Shown: piece after piece, positions 1-7,623 of the stretch | Layout of the letters: each line of letters opens with the position of its first letter | Numbering within the stretch: the first letter of the stretch is position 1 | From: Nonomuraea helvata | GTDB taxonomy: Bacteria; Actinomycetota; Actinomycetes; Streptosporangiales; Streptosporangiaceae | Direction: 5' to 3' | Assembly (NCBI RefSeq): GCF_039535785.1 | Contig: NZ_BAAAXV010000012.1 | Coordinates: forward strand, 372,001 to 436,000 | Length of the DNA stretch: 64,000 bases | The notes under the pieces: model-generated | Databases searched by the model: none | Told to the model about the DNA's origin: nothing | Seen by the model: the letters and a program-made list of their open reading frames with translations, nothing else | Made by a program: the position numbers and the translations under genes

Positions 1-1
1 G

Positions 2-202
2 GCGTGCCTGACCGGTGCGGGGCTTGGAGTATCCAGCCTGGTGAAGGTCACCACGTTTCTTTCGAAGCGTGAGTATGCCGACGCCAACTCGGCGATACGC
101 CGTGAAATCCTCGGCGCTCATCGCCCAGCGCTGACGGTGATCATCTCGGAAATCTTCGACAAGCGCTGGCTGCTCGAGATCGAAGCCATCGCGGCGGGCT
201 GA
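2..202 (+). CDS. RidA/YjgF-family protein, 3' end only
   Basis: The gene is cut by the left window edge and only the last 66 residues are present, ending at a TGA at 200-202. The visible part contains VKVTTFLSKREYADAN followed by RPALTVI and a terminal LLEIEAIA, which matches the C-terminal half of RidA proteins (the Arg before PALT is the conserved carboxylate-binding residue). Members of the family hydrolyse reactive enamine/imine intermediates made by PLP enzymes, acting as soluble trimers. It converges on the MarR gene 17 bp downstream, so it is probably not part of that unit. The family call rests on the tail alone. Confidence 0.75.
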   Translation, partial: ACLTGAGLGVSSLVKVTTFLSKREYADANSAIRREILGAHRPALTVIISEIFDKRWLLEIEAIAAG

Positions 203-219
203 TCGCCTGGGGTGGAGAC

Positions 220-684
220 TCAGGCCTCCTTGGTGAGGCGGTCGGCCTGGGCGCGGCCCGCTTCGGCGGCTCGGTGCAGGTAGTCGGCGATGACGGCCAG
301 CTCCGCGTCGTCGTACTTCTCCAGCACTTCGGCGAATGCCTTGCCCGGTACGTCCCAGGCCGCACCGACCCTCTCCCGCGCCAAAGGTGTCAAAGTGACC
401 AAGGCCCGCCGGCGATCGGCAGGGTCCGGCTGCCGTACCACCAGGCCCGCCTTCTCCAGTCGATCCACCATGCGGGTGGCGGAGCCCGGCGTCAGGCCGG
501 TCAGCCGTGCGATCTCACCGGTGCTCACCGGCCTCGACTCCATACCCAGCAGTCCCATGCACTGGAGGTCGGTGGAGTGAATCTGCAGATGATCGGCCAT
601 CGCCTGGTTGAACAGCACGTACGCCGCATAGTGCCGCTGACTCTCGTCCATCATCCGCTTCAAGGTTTCGGCTCGATTTGACAC
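220..684 (-). CDS. MarR-family transcriptional regulator
   Basis: A 154-residue winged-helix protein of normal MarR length. The central region reads GEIARLTGLTPGSATRMVDR (recognition helix) followed by a wing with DPADRRRALVTLT, the classic MarR DxRxxxxxLT signature. It lies divergent to an MFS exporter gene with a 107-bp gap that holds three operator-like repeats, so it is probably the repressor of both. I chose the GTG at 684 because an alternative ATG at 723 would place the coding start inside the first operator repeat; a further internal Met-Met pair near residue 11 is also possible. A ligand cannot be inferred. Confidence 0.85.
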   Translation of the reverse strand: MSNRAETLKRMMDESQRHYAAYVLFNQAMADHLQIHSTDLQCMGLLGMESRPVSTGEIARLTGLTPGSATRMVDRLEKAGLVVRQPDPADRRRALVTLTPLARERVGAAWDVPGKAFAEVLEKYDDAELAVIADYLHRAAEAGRAQADRLTKEA

Positions 685-710
685 AGGACAGCCCCATACC
701 TCACATTTAC

Positions 711-755
711 TTGCGTCACGCAATCTTTGCGTGACGCACTTTTTGTGTCACGCCC
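711..755. promoter_or_regulatory. Triple MarR operator between marR and MFS gene
   Basis: Three copies of a TTGCGTCACGCAA-like quasi-palindrome begin at 711, 727 and 743, a pitch of exactly 16 bp. The first (711-723) is a near-perfect palindrome, the second is TTGCGTGACGCAC and the third is TTGTGTCACGCC. The first two also form an 11-bp inverted repeat with a 3-bp spacer (713-737). Location between divergent MarR and exporter genes implies a MarR-binding region controlling both. Confidence 0.75.
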
Positions 756-791
756 CTATCTTACTGTCGTCAACCCCTGGAAGGGGACCGC

Positions 792-2201
792 ATGTCCGCA
801 CCCATCCGCGCCGCGCCGGTCCAGGCAGGAAGGCGCTGGGCCGTTCTGGCCGTCATCCTCGCCTCCGCCGTACTGGACCTCCTCGACGCCACGATCACCA
901 ACCTCGCCGCGCCCACCATCGCGGCCGACCTCGGCGGAGGCGAGACCCTCATCCAGTGGCTCGGCGCCGGCTACGCACTGGCGCTCGGCGTGCTGCTGGT
1001 CCCCGCAGGACGGCTCGGCGACAAGTACGGGCGGCGCCGGCTCTTCCTGATCGGCATCGGCGGCTTCACGATCGCATCCGTGGCCTGCGGGATCGCAGGC
1101 GGCGCGGGCACCCTGATCGCCGCCCGGATCGTCCAGGGGGCGTTCGGAGCGTTGATGATCCCTCAGGGATTCGGCATCGTGACGGCGGCCTTCCCGCGTG
1201 ACCAGCTCGGCAAGGCCTTCAGCGCGTTCGCACCGACGCTCGGCGCTTCGTCGGTCGGCGGGCCGGTGCTGGCCGGGTTCCTGATCCAGTCCGATCTGCT
1301 GGGACTCGGGTGGCGGGCCATGTTCCTGATCAACATCGTGCTCGGCGGAGCGACGTTCCTCGCCGCGGCGAGACTCCTGCCCACCGACGGAGCGCGCTCC
1401 GATGCGCCGGAGGTGTCGGTGGACGGGATCGGCGCCGGCCTGCTCGGGGTGGCCATGGTGGCCTTCCTGTACGGGCTGATCGACGGATCCGCCCATGGCT
1501 GGGGCCTTGTCGCGTACCTGTGCCTGGCCGGCGGGGTGGCGTTCTTCGGCCTGTTCTGTGTGCGCCAGCGCACCGCCGCCAGCCCACTCATCGAGCCGTC
1601 GTTGCTGCGCAACCGCGGGTTCACCGCCGGGCTCGTGCTCGGCGTGGTCTTCTTCGCCGCCGTCTCTGGCCTGCTGTACGTGATGTCGCTGCTGATGCAG
1701 TACGACCTGCGGTTCACCCCCGTCAAGGCGGCGGTCGGCCTGGTGCCGGTGGCAGCCGGCATCGTCGTCGCCTCGGTGGCCTGTCACCGGCTCATCGCCC
1801 GGCTCGGCCGGGACCTGATCCTCATCGGGCTGCTCACCACGCTGGCCGGCACCGGCTGGCTGCTGTTCGCCGCCTCGGGCACCCCTCGTGACGTGTGGTC
1901 GCTCGTGCCACCGGCACTCGTCCTGGGGCTGGGCATGGGGGCCTGCTTCGGGACCGTCTTCGACGTCACCATGGGCGACATCGACCCGCGCCAGACCGGG
2001 AGCGCCAGCGGATCGCTGACCGCGATCCAGCAACTCGCCAACGCCGTCGGCGCCGCGGTCGTGACCACCGTCTACTTCGGCGCCGGCGACCAGGACGGGG
2101 CCGCCACGCGCAGCCTGCTCATCGTGATCGTCGCCACGATTGTCTGCTGCGGCCTGGTACGGCTGCTCCCCCGCAAGGCTCAGCCCCACCACGCCCCCTG
2201 A
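792..2201 (+). CDS. MFS drug exporter, DHA2 (EmrB/QacA-like) family
   Basis: A 469-residue inner-membrane protein with about 14 hydrophobic segments. Segment 1 carries the LDATITNLAAPTIA pattern typical of DHA2 proton antiporters (Asp in TM1), the TM2-3 loop has GRLGDKYGRRRLF, and TM5 has a motif-C-like GPVLAGF. Such proteins export amphipathic drugs or metabolites by proton antiport. It is read away from marR, with the three-copy operator just upstream, so induction on ligand binding to MarR is likely. The NmrA-like gene follows 66 bp downstream in the same direction and may be co-transcribed. Confidence 0.88.
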   Translation: MSAPIRAAPVQAGRRWAVLAVILASAVLDLLDATITNLAAPTIAADLGGGETLIQWLGAGYALALGVLLVPAGRLGDKYGRRRLFLIGIGGFTIASVACGIAGGAGTLIAARIVQGAFGALMIPQGFGIVTAAFPRDQLGKAFSAFAPTLGASSVGGPVLAGFLIQSDLLGLGWRAMFLINIVLGGATFLAAARLLPTDGARSDAPEVSVDGIGAGLLGVAMVAFLYGLIDGSAHGWGLVAYLCLAGGVAFFGLFCVRQRTAASPLIEPSLLRNRGFTAGLVLGVVFFAAVSGLLYVMSLLMQYDLRFTPVKAAVGLVPVAAGIVVASVACHRLIARLGRDLILIGLLTTLAGTGWLLFAASGTPRDVWSLVPPALVLGLGMGACFGTVFDVTMGDIDPRQTGSASGSLTAIQQLANAVGAAVVTTVYFGAGDQDGAATRSLLIVIVATIVCCGLVRLLPRKAQPHHAP

Positions 2202-2267
2202 ACAACCCCAACCCCGCCCGGACACAGCACCGTCCGGCTTTCAGCATTCAGAAAGGCATGACCTACT

Positions 2268-3089
2268 ATGACCACCCTTGTTACCGGCGCCCGTGGCGCT
2301 GTGGCCACCGAGCTCATCGCCCTCCTGCGTCAGCGCGGCCTGCCGGTCCGCCCGGCCTCGAGCCGTCCGGGCGACCCGTCGATCGCCACCTGCGACCTGA
2401 CCGACCCGGCCACCTTTCCCGGCGCCCTGGCGGGCGTCAGTTCGGTCTTCCTGTACGCCGAGCCGTCGCACATCGACGCCTTCGTGAAGGAGGCCGTCAC
2501 CGCCGGAGTGGAGCACATCGTGGTGCTCTCGTCGTCCGCCGTGCTCGCCCCGAACCCCGAGGCCAACCCGCTGGCCAAGTCCCATCTGGACGTCGAACAC
2601 GCCCTGACCGCCGCCCCCGTCCGCAGCACGATGCTCCGTCCCGGCGCTTTCTCCGGTAACGCCCTGGCCTGGTCCTGGCCCATCAAGGCCGGGGCCCCGG
2701 TGAGCCTGCCCTACCCGGGGACGTACACCGATCCCATCCACGAGGCCGACCTCGCCGAGGCGGCCGCCGCCGTCCTGACCGACCCCACCCTGAGCGGCCG
2801 GACGTACACGCTGACCGGGCCTGAGTCGATCACGTGCGCCGAGCAGATCGACATCCTCAGCCGCGTCACCGGCCGGGACATCATCATCCGCAACGTCACC
2901 CGCGAGGAGTGGAAGGCGGAGATGGCCGAATACGTGTCCGGGCCCATCGCCGACGCGATCCTGGACTGGCAGCGCTTGAACGACGGCGTTCCGACCGAGA
3001 TCACCACGGACCTCGAGCGGCTGATCGGACGGCCTGGCCGCACGTTCGCCGCCTGGGCCCACGACCACGCGGCCGCCTTCAAGCCCTGA
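2268..3089 (+). CDS. NmrA-like NAD(P)-binding oxidoreductase
   Basis: A 273-residue atypical short-chain dehydrogenase. The N-terminus has the dinucleotide-binding GARGAVATELIALL in place of the usual GxxGxxG, followed by a Rossmann fold; VVLSSSAVL sits where the catalytic Ser strand lies and no YxxxK is apparent, as in the NmrA/QOR2 branch. It probably binds NADP(H) as a quinone reductase or redox sensor. An AAAGG site is 11 nt before the ATG. It follows the MFS exporter. A decayed fragment of a close paralogue is present at 46.5 kb, aligning with about residues 33-100 of this protein. Confidence 0.75.
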   Translation: MTTLVTGARGAVATELIALLRQRGLPVRPASSRPGDPSIATCDLTDPATFPGALAGVSSVFLYAEPSHIDAFVKEAVTAGVEHIVVLSSSAVLAPNPEANPLAKSHLDVEHALTAAPVRSTMLRPGAFSGNALAWSWPIKAGAPVSLPYPGTYTDPIHEADLAEAAAAVLTDPTLSGRTYTLTGPESITCAEQIDILSRVTGRDIIIRNVTREEWKAEMAEYVSGPIADAILDWQRLNDGVPTEITTDLERLIGRPGRTFAAWAHDHAAAFKP

Positions 3090-3106
3090 CGGGCCCGCGG
3101 CTCCCA

Positions 3107-3152
3107 GGGCGGGCAGTCGCCCGGCGCTCCCACGCCGACCGACTGCCCGCCC
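3107..3152. terminator. Hairpin between convergent NmrA-like and rox-like genes
   Basis: GGGCGGGCAGTCG (3107-3119) pairs perfectly with 3140-3152, and the loop contains a second inverted repeat CGGCG/CGCCG (3122-3137). Position in the convergent gap suits a bidirectional terminator. Confidence 0.65.
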
Positions 3153-3221
3153 AGGGCAGTTGATCAATCTCCCATGCCGGCGGGTCCGTCCTCGCGGCCC
3201 TTTTCGGCTGCGCGGGCGAAA

Positions 3222-4709
3222 TCAGTCGGCGGGCTTGCCGAACCAGCGGGAGAGGTGGTCGTCCAGGTCCTGCTGATCGTCGCCGATCCAGGCGACGTGG
3301 CCGTCGGGGCGTAGCAGGACGCACGGAACATCCAGTGCCGCGGTGGGATCGGCGAGGTGGTCGACCCGGTCCGACCAGCCGCCGACGGTCAGGCGTTCGG
3401 TGCGGTCCAGCAGCAGGCCGCGGCCGCGATGCAGCAGACCGTAGAGGTGGCCCTGTTTCACGTCGATGTCGCGCAGGCGGCGGCCGAGCAGGTCGGGGCC
3501 CTCGCCGAAGTCGTAGCGGATGCCGATCGCGGTGATCTTCTCGATCAGATAGCGGTTCACCTCCTCGAAGTCCATCAGTTCGGTGAGCAGCCTGCGCACG
3601 GCCTGCGGGCCCGGTTCGGTGGAGTGCAGTTCCATCTGGGCGCGGGTGTTGTCCAGCACGTCCTCGGCGACCGGATGACGTTCGGCATGGTAGGTGTCCA
3701 GCAGTGTCTCCGGCGCCCAGCCGCGGATCTGTGCGGCCAGCTTCCAGCCGAGGTTGAACGCGTCCTGAACGCCCAGGTTGAGTCCCTGTCCGCCGGTGGG
3801 TGGATGGATGTGTGCCGCATCGCCGGCCAGCAGCACCCGCCCGACCCGATAACGTTCGGCCAGCCGGGTGGCATCCCCGAAGCGGGACATCCAGCGCGGG
3901 GAGTGCACGCCGAAATCGGTTCCGGCGATGGTGCGCAACTGTTGTCGGAAATCCTCGAGGGTGGGCGGCTCCGTGCGGTCGCTGACTCCCGCGGCGGGGA
4001 CCACGACGCTGTAGACCCCTTCGCCGAAGGGCCGGAGCCAGAATCGCTGCTGGGACTCGCGGGTTTCGGCCACCTTGGCGGTGATCTCCTCCTGCGGCAC
4101 GCCCACTTCCATCTCGCCCATCAGCGTCTCGGTCCGTGAGGGCTCGCCGGGGAAGCCGACGCCGAGCAGTTTGCGCACCGTGCTGCGCCCGCCGTCACAG
4201 CCGACGAGGTAGCGCGAACGCAGCCGTTCCCCGTCGGCCAGCTCGACGGTCACACCCTCGTCGTCCTGCTCGAGACCGGCGACCGCGCAACCGTGCCGGA
4301 CCTGCGCACCCAGTGCGATCGCATGCTCTTCGAGCAGATGAACGATGACCGGCTGCCGGATGCCCACCAGATAGGCGTACGCGGAATCCAGGCCCTTGGG
4401 CGCGGGTTTGGGGATGGCGGCGAAGAAACCGCCGGCCGGACGCTTTCTTCCCTGCTGGAGAATGCGATCCAGCAGTCCGCGCATCGCCATCAGCTCGAGA
4501 CTGCGAATATGCAGACCGACTATGCGGACGGACGACGCGGGCTCGGTTTCCTTCTCCAGAACGAGTACCCGCACATCGTGCAGGCGCAGTTCGGCGGCCA
4601 GCATCGCGCCGGTCGGCCCGCACCCGGCAATGATCACGTCGAAGACGAGGGACGCGCGCCCGACCCCGTCGTTCGACGGTGGCTGGGCGGTGACCTGCTG
4701 AGAGTGCAT
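3222..4709 (-). CDS. rox: Rox-type rifamycin monooxygenase (class A FAD)
   Basis: A 495-residue class A flavoprotein monooxygenase. It shows the FAD motif IAGCGPTGAMLAAEL near residue 28, the VGCDGGRSTVRKLLG motif, and LLAGDAAHIHPPTGGQGLN with the GD motif. From FPGEP to the C-terminal LLRPDGHVAW the sequence follows, from memory, the Rox/RIFMO enzymes that hydroxylate and linearise rifamycins, giving resistance. Start: the ATG at 4709 has AAAGG 9 nt upstream; a longer form to 4802 lacks support. An imperfect 30-bp palindrome lies 13 bp upstream. Related aromatic hydroxylases (PheA/TfdB, OxyS-like) remain the alternative; substrate is inferred only from similarity. Confidence 0.78.
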   Translation of the reverse strand: MHSQQVTAQPPSNDGVGRASLVFDVIIAGCGPTGAMLAAELRLHDVRVLVLEKETEPASSVRIVGLHIRSLELMAMRGLLDRILQQGRKRPAGGFFAAIPKPAPKGLDSAYAYLVGIRQPVIVHLLEEHAIALGAQVRHGCAVAGLEQDDEGVTVELADGERLRSRYLVGCDGGRSTVRKLLGVGFPGEPSRTETLMGEMEVGVPQEEITAKVAETRESQQRFWLRPFGEGVYSVVVPAAGVSDRTEPPTLEDFRQQLRTIAGTDFGVHSPRWMSRFGDATRLAERYRVGRVLLAGDAAHIHPPTGGQGLNLGVQDAFNLGWKLAAQIRGWAPETLLDTYHAERHPVAEDVLDNTRAQMELHSTEPGPQAVRRLLTELMDFEEVNRYLIEKITAIGIRYDFGEGPDLLGRRLRDIDVKQGHLYGLLHRGRGLLLDRTERLTVGGWSDRVDHLADPTAALDVPCVLLRPDGHVAWIGDDQQDLDDHLSRWFGKPAD

Positions 4710-4722
4710 AGGTGTTGCCTTT

Positions 4723-4752
4723 CGGGAGTGCCTTGTTGGCGAGGCGCTCCCG
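4723..4752. promoter_or_regulatory. Imperfect 30-bp palindrome upstream of rox
   Basis: CGGGAGTGCCTTGT pairs with the downstream arm with two mismatches in its first 13 positions (4723-4752), ending 13 bp before the rox-like ATG. It could be an operator or a rifamycin-associated element; I cannot recall that consensus well enough to score it. Confidence 0.45.
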
Positions 4753-5154
4753 GCGACACCTACGTCAATCGCCCAGCCGTGACGGGAAGGGGGAGCACCC
4801 ACATCGATACAGCGTTCATGGGGCTCACCTCCTCGGGCGGTGTCACGGTCACCTGCAAGCTACAAGCCCGAACATCATCCTGTCCAACCCTTTACCTGCC
4901 ACGTGATCACGGCTCCAAAGTGAGAAAACGCGCCCTCGACGGCGAAGGTGCCAGGCGCCTGCTTCGTTCCGTCACAGATTGCCGGGCTGTCTCTCCCCCT
5001 CCCGCTGCGCCGAGACCGGTCATCACATCCAGGACTTCGTGGTCATGTTCCTCCTCTTGGTGCTGACGGCGTTCGGCGGACCCCATCTCGCCGTCGCTCC
5101 GTCCGGAATGGCGGTCGGCATGGCCTTCATGGCCGCGTTGTCGCTCTGATGAGG
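4753..5154. other. Gap with a short membrane-protein remnant
   Basis: About 400 bp between rox and the GNAT gene. On the plus strand, 5018-5149 reads as an open frame ending in TGA with two hydrophobic stretches (FVVMFLLLVLTAF and GMAVGMAFMAAL), which looks like the tail of a membrane protein whose front is missing. I could not name the family. The rest shows no coding sign. Confidence 0.3.
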
Positions 5155-5697
5155 TCAGAGCTGCTGGTGCTGCCGGACGCCGTCCTGAGACCGGATGAAC
5201 ACCACGACGTTCGTCGCAGGTCTGGTCAGACGCTGCCAGCCGAGCCGTTCGTACAGTCTGATCGCGTCCTGCGCCTGCGGCGCCGTCAGCAGCCAGCAGT
5301 CGGTCGCGTCCTCGCAGAGCAGGTCGAGGATGCGGCCCGCCAGGCCCTGACCGCGGGCGTGCGGGCTGACCGCGAGCTCGTCCACCTCCAACGCTCCCAC
5401 CAGGCGCTTCTCCACTTGGCCGCCGAGCTCGAGGCGCACCCGGTCATAGGCGCGCCCCTCGGGGAAGGGGGCCTGCGTCGGCCATGCCGTGCCGAATCCC
5501 GCGGGGCTGCCGTCATGAGTGGCGAGCACCGCAGTGAAACCGGGGCGGCGTACGTCTGTGGTCAGCCGCTTGACGAAGTCGGCCGTGCCGTACCCGTCCT
5601 CGTACCAGGGCGGGCCGCTGAACGCGATGCGGTAGATCTCGATGAGTTCGGCGGACCGGGCGAGCGCCTCTTCGCCGGTGAGCCGTTCCAGCTTCAT
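5155..5697 (-). CDS. GNAT-family N-acetyltransferase
   Basis: A 180-residue protein with the GNAT fold: after the beta-strand EVDELAVSPHARGQGLAGRIL (the acetyl-CoA pyrophosphate-binding R/QxxGxG/A loop is ARGQGLAG) comes CWLLTAPQAQDAIRLYERLG, the usual helix near the C-terminus. It acetylates an unknown amine. Its ATG overlaps the stop of the upstream MFS gene (ATGA at 5694-5697), so the two are translationally coupled and co-transcribed under the Rrf2 operator. Substrate is not inferable. Confidence 0.82.
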   Translation of the reverse strand: MKLERLTGEEALARSAELIEIYRIAFSGPPWYEDGYGTADFVKRLTTDVRRPGFTAVLATHDGSPAGFGTAWPTQAPFPEGRAYDRVRLELGGQVEKRLVGALEVDELAVSPHARGQGLAGRILDLLCEDATDCWLLTAPQAQDAIRLYERLGWQRLTRPATNVVVFIRSQDGVRQHQQL

Positions 5698-6899
5698 GCG
5701 TCGGCCTTGACGCGAAGGCGCGCGATGGGCGCGAGCATCAACAGGCCAAGGCCGCCCAGCAGGCCGAAGGCGAGCCGGAAGTCGCCCGTGGAGTCGCGTA
5801 GCGCGCCCACCAGGAGGGGGGCCAGCGCGGCGCAGGCGTAGCCGATGAAGAACGCCATCGCGCTGATGCGCCCGGCCTCCTGCGGGTCCCGGCCGGCCAC
5901 CACGGGCAGGGTCAGCACGAGCGTGAACAGGCCGCCGTGCCCCACGCCCAGCGCCGCGATCCACAGCCACGCCGCCGTGCCCGGTGCGTACGCCAGTCCC
6001 AGGAATCCTGCGGCGGTCAGCGTCATCGTGAGCGCCAGGCCGACACGCTTGTCCAGGCGCTCCCCCAGCAGTGCCGGAACGGCCGGCATGGCGACGACCT
6101 GGATGGAGATCATCGCGGTCAGCATGACACCGGCCGCCGCGGCGCTGCGACCGGCGTCGTCATGCAGCAGCGGCACCACCCAAGCCAGCTCGCAGTAGTA
6201 CAGAGCGGAGTTGACGGCCGACAGCGCGGTGATCTTCCAGGCCGTGCCGCTGCGCCAGGGCAGGCCCCGGGCCGCCGGTCCGGCAGGGGCACTGACGTCG
6301 TCGAGGCTGAGGGAGCCTCTGGCGGCCGCCCACAACGCGATGCCCACCAGCGCGAGCACCGCCCAGGAGGCCAGCGCTCCCGGCCAGGAGCCGACGGCGT
6401 CGGCCAGCGGCGCACTTGCCCCGGCCGCGACCGCGCCGCCCAGGCCCAGTCCGGCCGTGTAGAGGCCGGTGACCAGTCCGGCGTGCGCGGCGAAGCGCGT
6501 CTTGACCACGGCGGGCAGCAGCGTCTGGGCGATCGCGATCCCCGTGCCGACGATCGCCGCGCTGCTCAGCTGCAGCCAGGTGGATCCGCCTAACAGGCGG
6601 GCCGCCGTGGCGACGGCGATGACCACGAGCCCGAGCAGCACGCCGCGCTGCAGCCCGTACCTGCGGCCCACGTACGCGCCGAGGGGTGCGCACAACCCCA
6701 TGGCCAGCGTCGGGATGGTGGTCAGCAGTGACACTCCCGTCGCCGACAGGTGCAGGTCGCCGCGGATGCGGTCCACCAGCGGCGAGACGGCGGCGATGGC
6801 CGGTCGCAGGTTCGCCGCGGCGGCGAACAGCGCGACGACCGCCGCCCCCAAGGGCACGCGGGTGGCAGGCGAGGGATCTTCTGTGTACGTCATGAGCAT
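5694..6899 (-). CDS. MFS transporter, CynX/NimT-like
   Basis: A 401-residue permease with about 12 hydrophobic segments. The N-terminal half has AAANLRPAIAAVSPLVDRIR followed by LSLLTTIPTLAMGLCAPLG, typical of the CynX/NimT (cyanate/nitroimidazole) branch of the MFS. Members move small anions or drugs; the substrate here is unknown. The start is the first of two near-adjacent ATGs (Met1, Met3). The gene is divergent to the Rrf2 regulator and its start is about 28 bp from a perfect palindrome, so it is the likely target. The downstream GNAT overlaps by 4 bp. Confidence 0.83.
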   Translation of the reverse strand: MLMTYTEDPSPATRVPLGAAVVALFAAAANLRPAIAAVSPLVDRIRGDLHLSATGVSLLTTIPTLAMGLCAPLGAYVGRRYGLQRGVLLGLVVIAVATAARLLGGSTWLQLSSAAIVGTGIAIAQTLLPAVVKTRFAAHAGLVTGLYTAGLGLGGAVAAGASAPLADAVGSWPGALASWAVLALVGIALWAAARGSLSLDDVSAPAGPAARGLPWRSGTAWKITALSAVNSALYYCELAWVVPLLHDDAGRSAAAAGVMLTAMISIQVVAMPAVPALLGERLDKRVGLALTMTLTAAGFLGLAYAPGTAAWLWIAALGVGHGGLFTLVLTLPVVAGRDPQEAGRISAMAFFIGYACAALAPLLVGALRDSTGDFRLAFGLLGGLGLLMLAPIARLRVKADA

Positions 6900-6911
6900 C
6901 CCGGAAAGTTG

Positions 6912-6953
6912 ATCTCGGATGATTTATATCCGAGTTGTATCACAACTCGGATA
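6912..6953. promoter_or_regulatory. Rrf2 operator region
   Basis: TATCCGAGTTGT (6927-6938) is the exact inverse of 6942-6953 with an ATC spacer. A further half-site CTCGGAT at 6914-6920 forms a second inverted pair with ATCCGAG at 6928-6934. It lies between the divergent MFS and Rrf2 genes. Confidence 0.75.
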
Positions 6954-6983
6954 GCGCATGTCCGCGATGAGTAAGGTGGGGGC

Positions 6984-7466
6984 ATGAGGATGTCGAACGG
7001 CGTGGAGTGGGCCCTGCACAGCTGCGTCACGCTCAGCCAGACCCAGGAGCCGGTGCCGGCGGCACGGCTGGCCGAGTTGCACGGCACTCCCCCGGCGTAC
7101 ACGGCCAAGCACCTGCAAGCGCTGTCGCGGGCCGGCATCGTGCACTCCACCGCGGGCCAGATCGGCGGTTACACCCTCACCAGACCTGCCTCGGAGATCA
7201 GCGCGCTGGAGGTGGTCCGGGCCGTCGACGGGGACGAGCCGGCCTACCGATGTGCCGAGATCAGACAGCGGGGGCCGCTCGGCATCCCCGCCGAACGATG
7301 CTCGCGACCATGCGCCATCGCCCGGGCCATGGCGGCCGCCCAGGACGCCTGGTCGCTCGCGCTCGCCCGCATCTCCGTCGCGGACCTGGCCGCCGCGATC
7401 GACGCCGACAGCGACGGCACCGCGATGGCCGACGTCCGCCGCTGGCTGACCACCGCCGCTGGCTGA
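6984..7466 (+). CDS. Rrf2-family regulator with possible Fe-S or redox cysteines
   Basis: A 160-residue winged-helix protein. The start MRMSNGVEWALHSCVTL and HLQALSRAGIVHSTAGQIGG (recognition helix and wing) are typical of Rrf2. Three cysteines at 90, 106 and 110 sit in the region where IscR and NsrR hold a [2Fe-2S] or [4Fe-4S] cluster, but the spacing (C-x15-C-x3-C) is wider than the usual C-x5-C-x5-C, so cluster binding is a guess. It is divergent to the MFS-GNAT operon with a strong palindrome between. GGGGG lies just before the ATG. Confidence 0.85.
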   Translation: MRMSNGVEWALHSCVTLSQTQEPVPAARLAELHGTPPAYTAKHLQALSRAGIVHSTAGQIGGYTLTRPASEISALEVVRAVDGDEPAYRCAEIRQRGPLGIPAERCSRPCAIARAMAAAQDAWSLALARISVADLAAAIDADSDGTAMADVRRWLTTAAG

Positions 7467-7623
7467 CCACCGCCCGGGAATGAAAGACAGAGCCTCGGGA
7501 CTTCAGGGAGCGGCGATGCCGCATGTGGCCGCGGTATGGTCGGCCCATCAGGCACCTTGCCCCGGCGCCCGTACGCGAGACTCGCGGGTGTGGCAGCGGG
7601 TCTGGCGGCGATCGGAGGATGCC

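Noticed and set aside
756..2225. Long minus-strand open frame opposite the MFS gene
   Set aside because: Composition is Gly/Asp/Arg/His-rich with no domain; the plus strand is a clear MFS protein. It is an antisense shadow of GC-rich coding DNA.
4723..4752. Naming the palindrome a rifamycin-associated element
   Set aside because: I cannot recall the published consensus well enough to score it; left as an unnamed palindrome.
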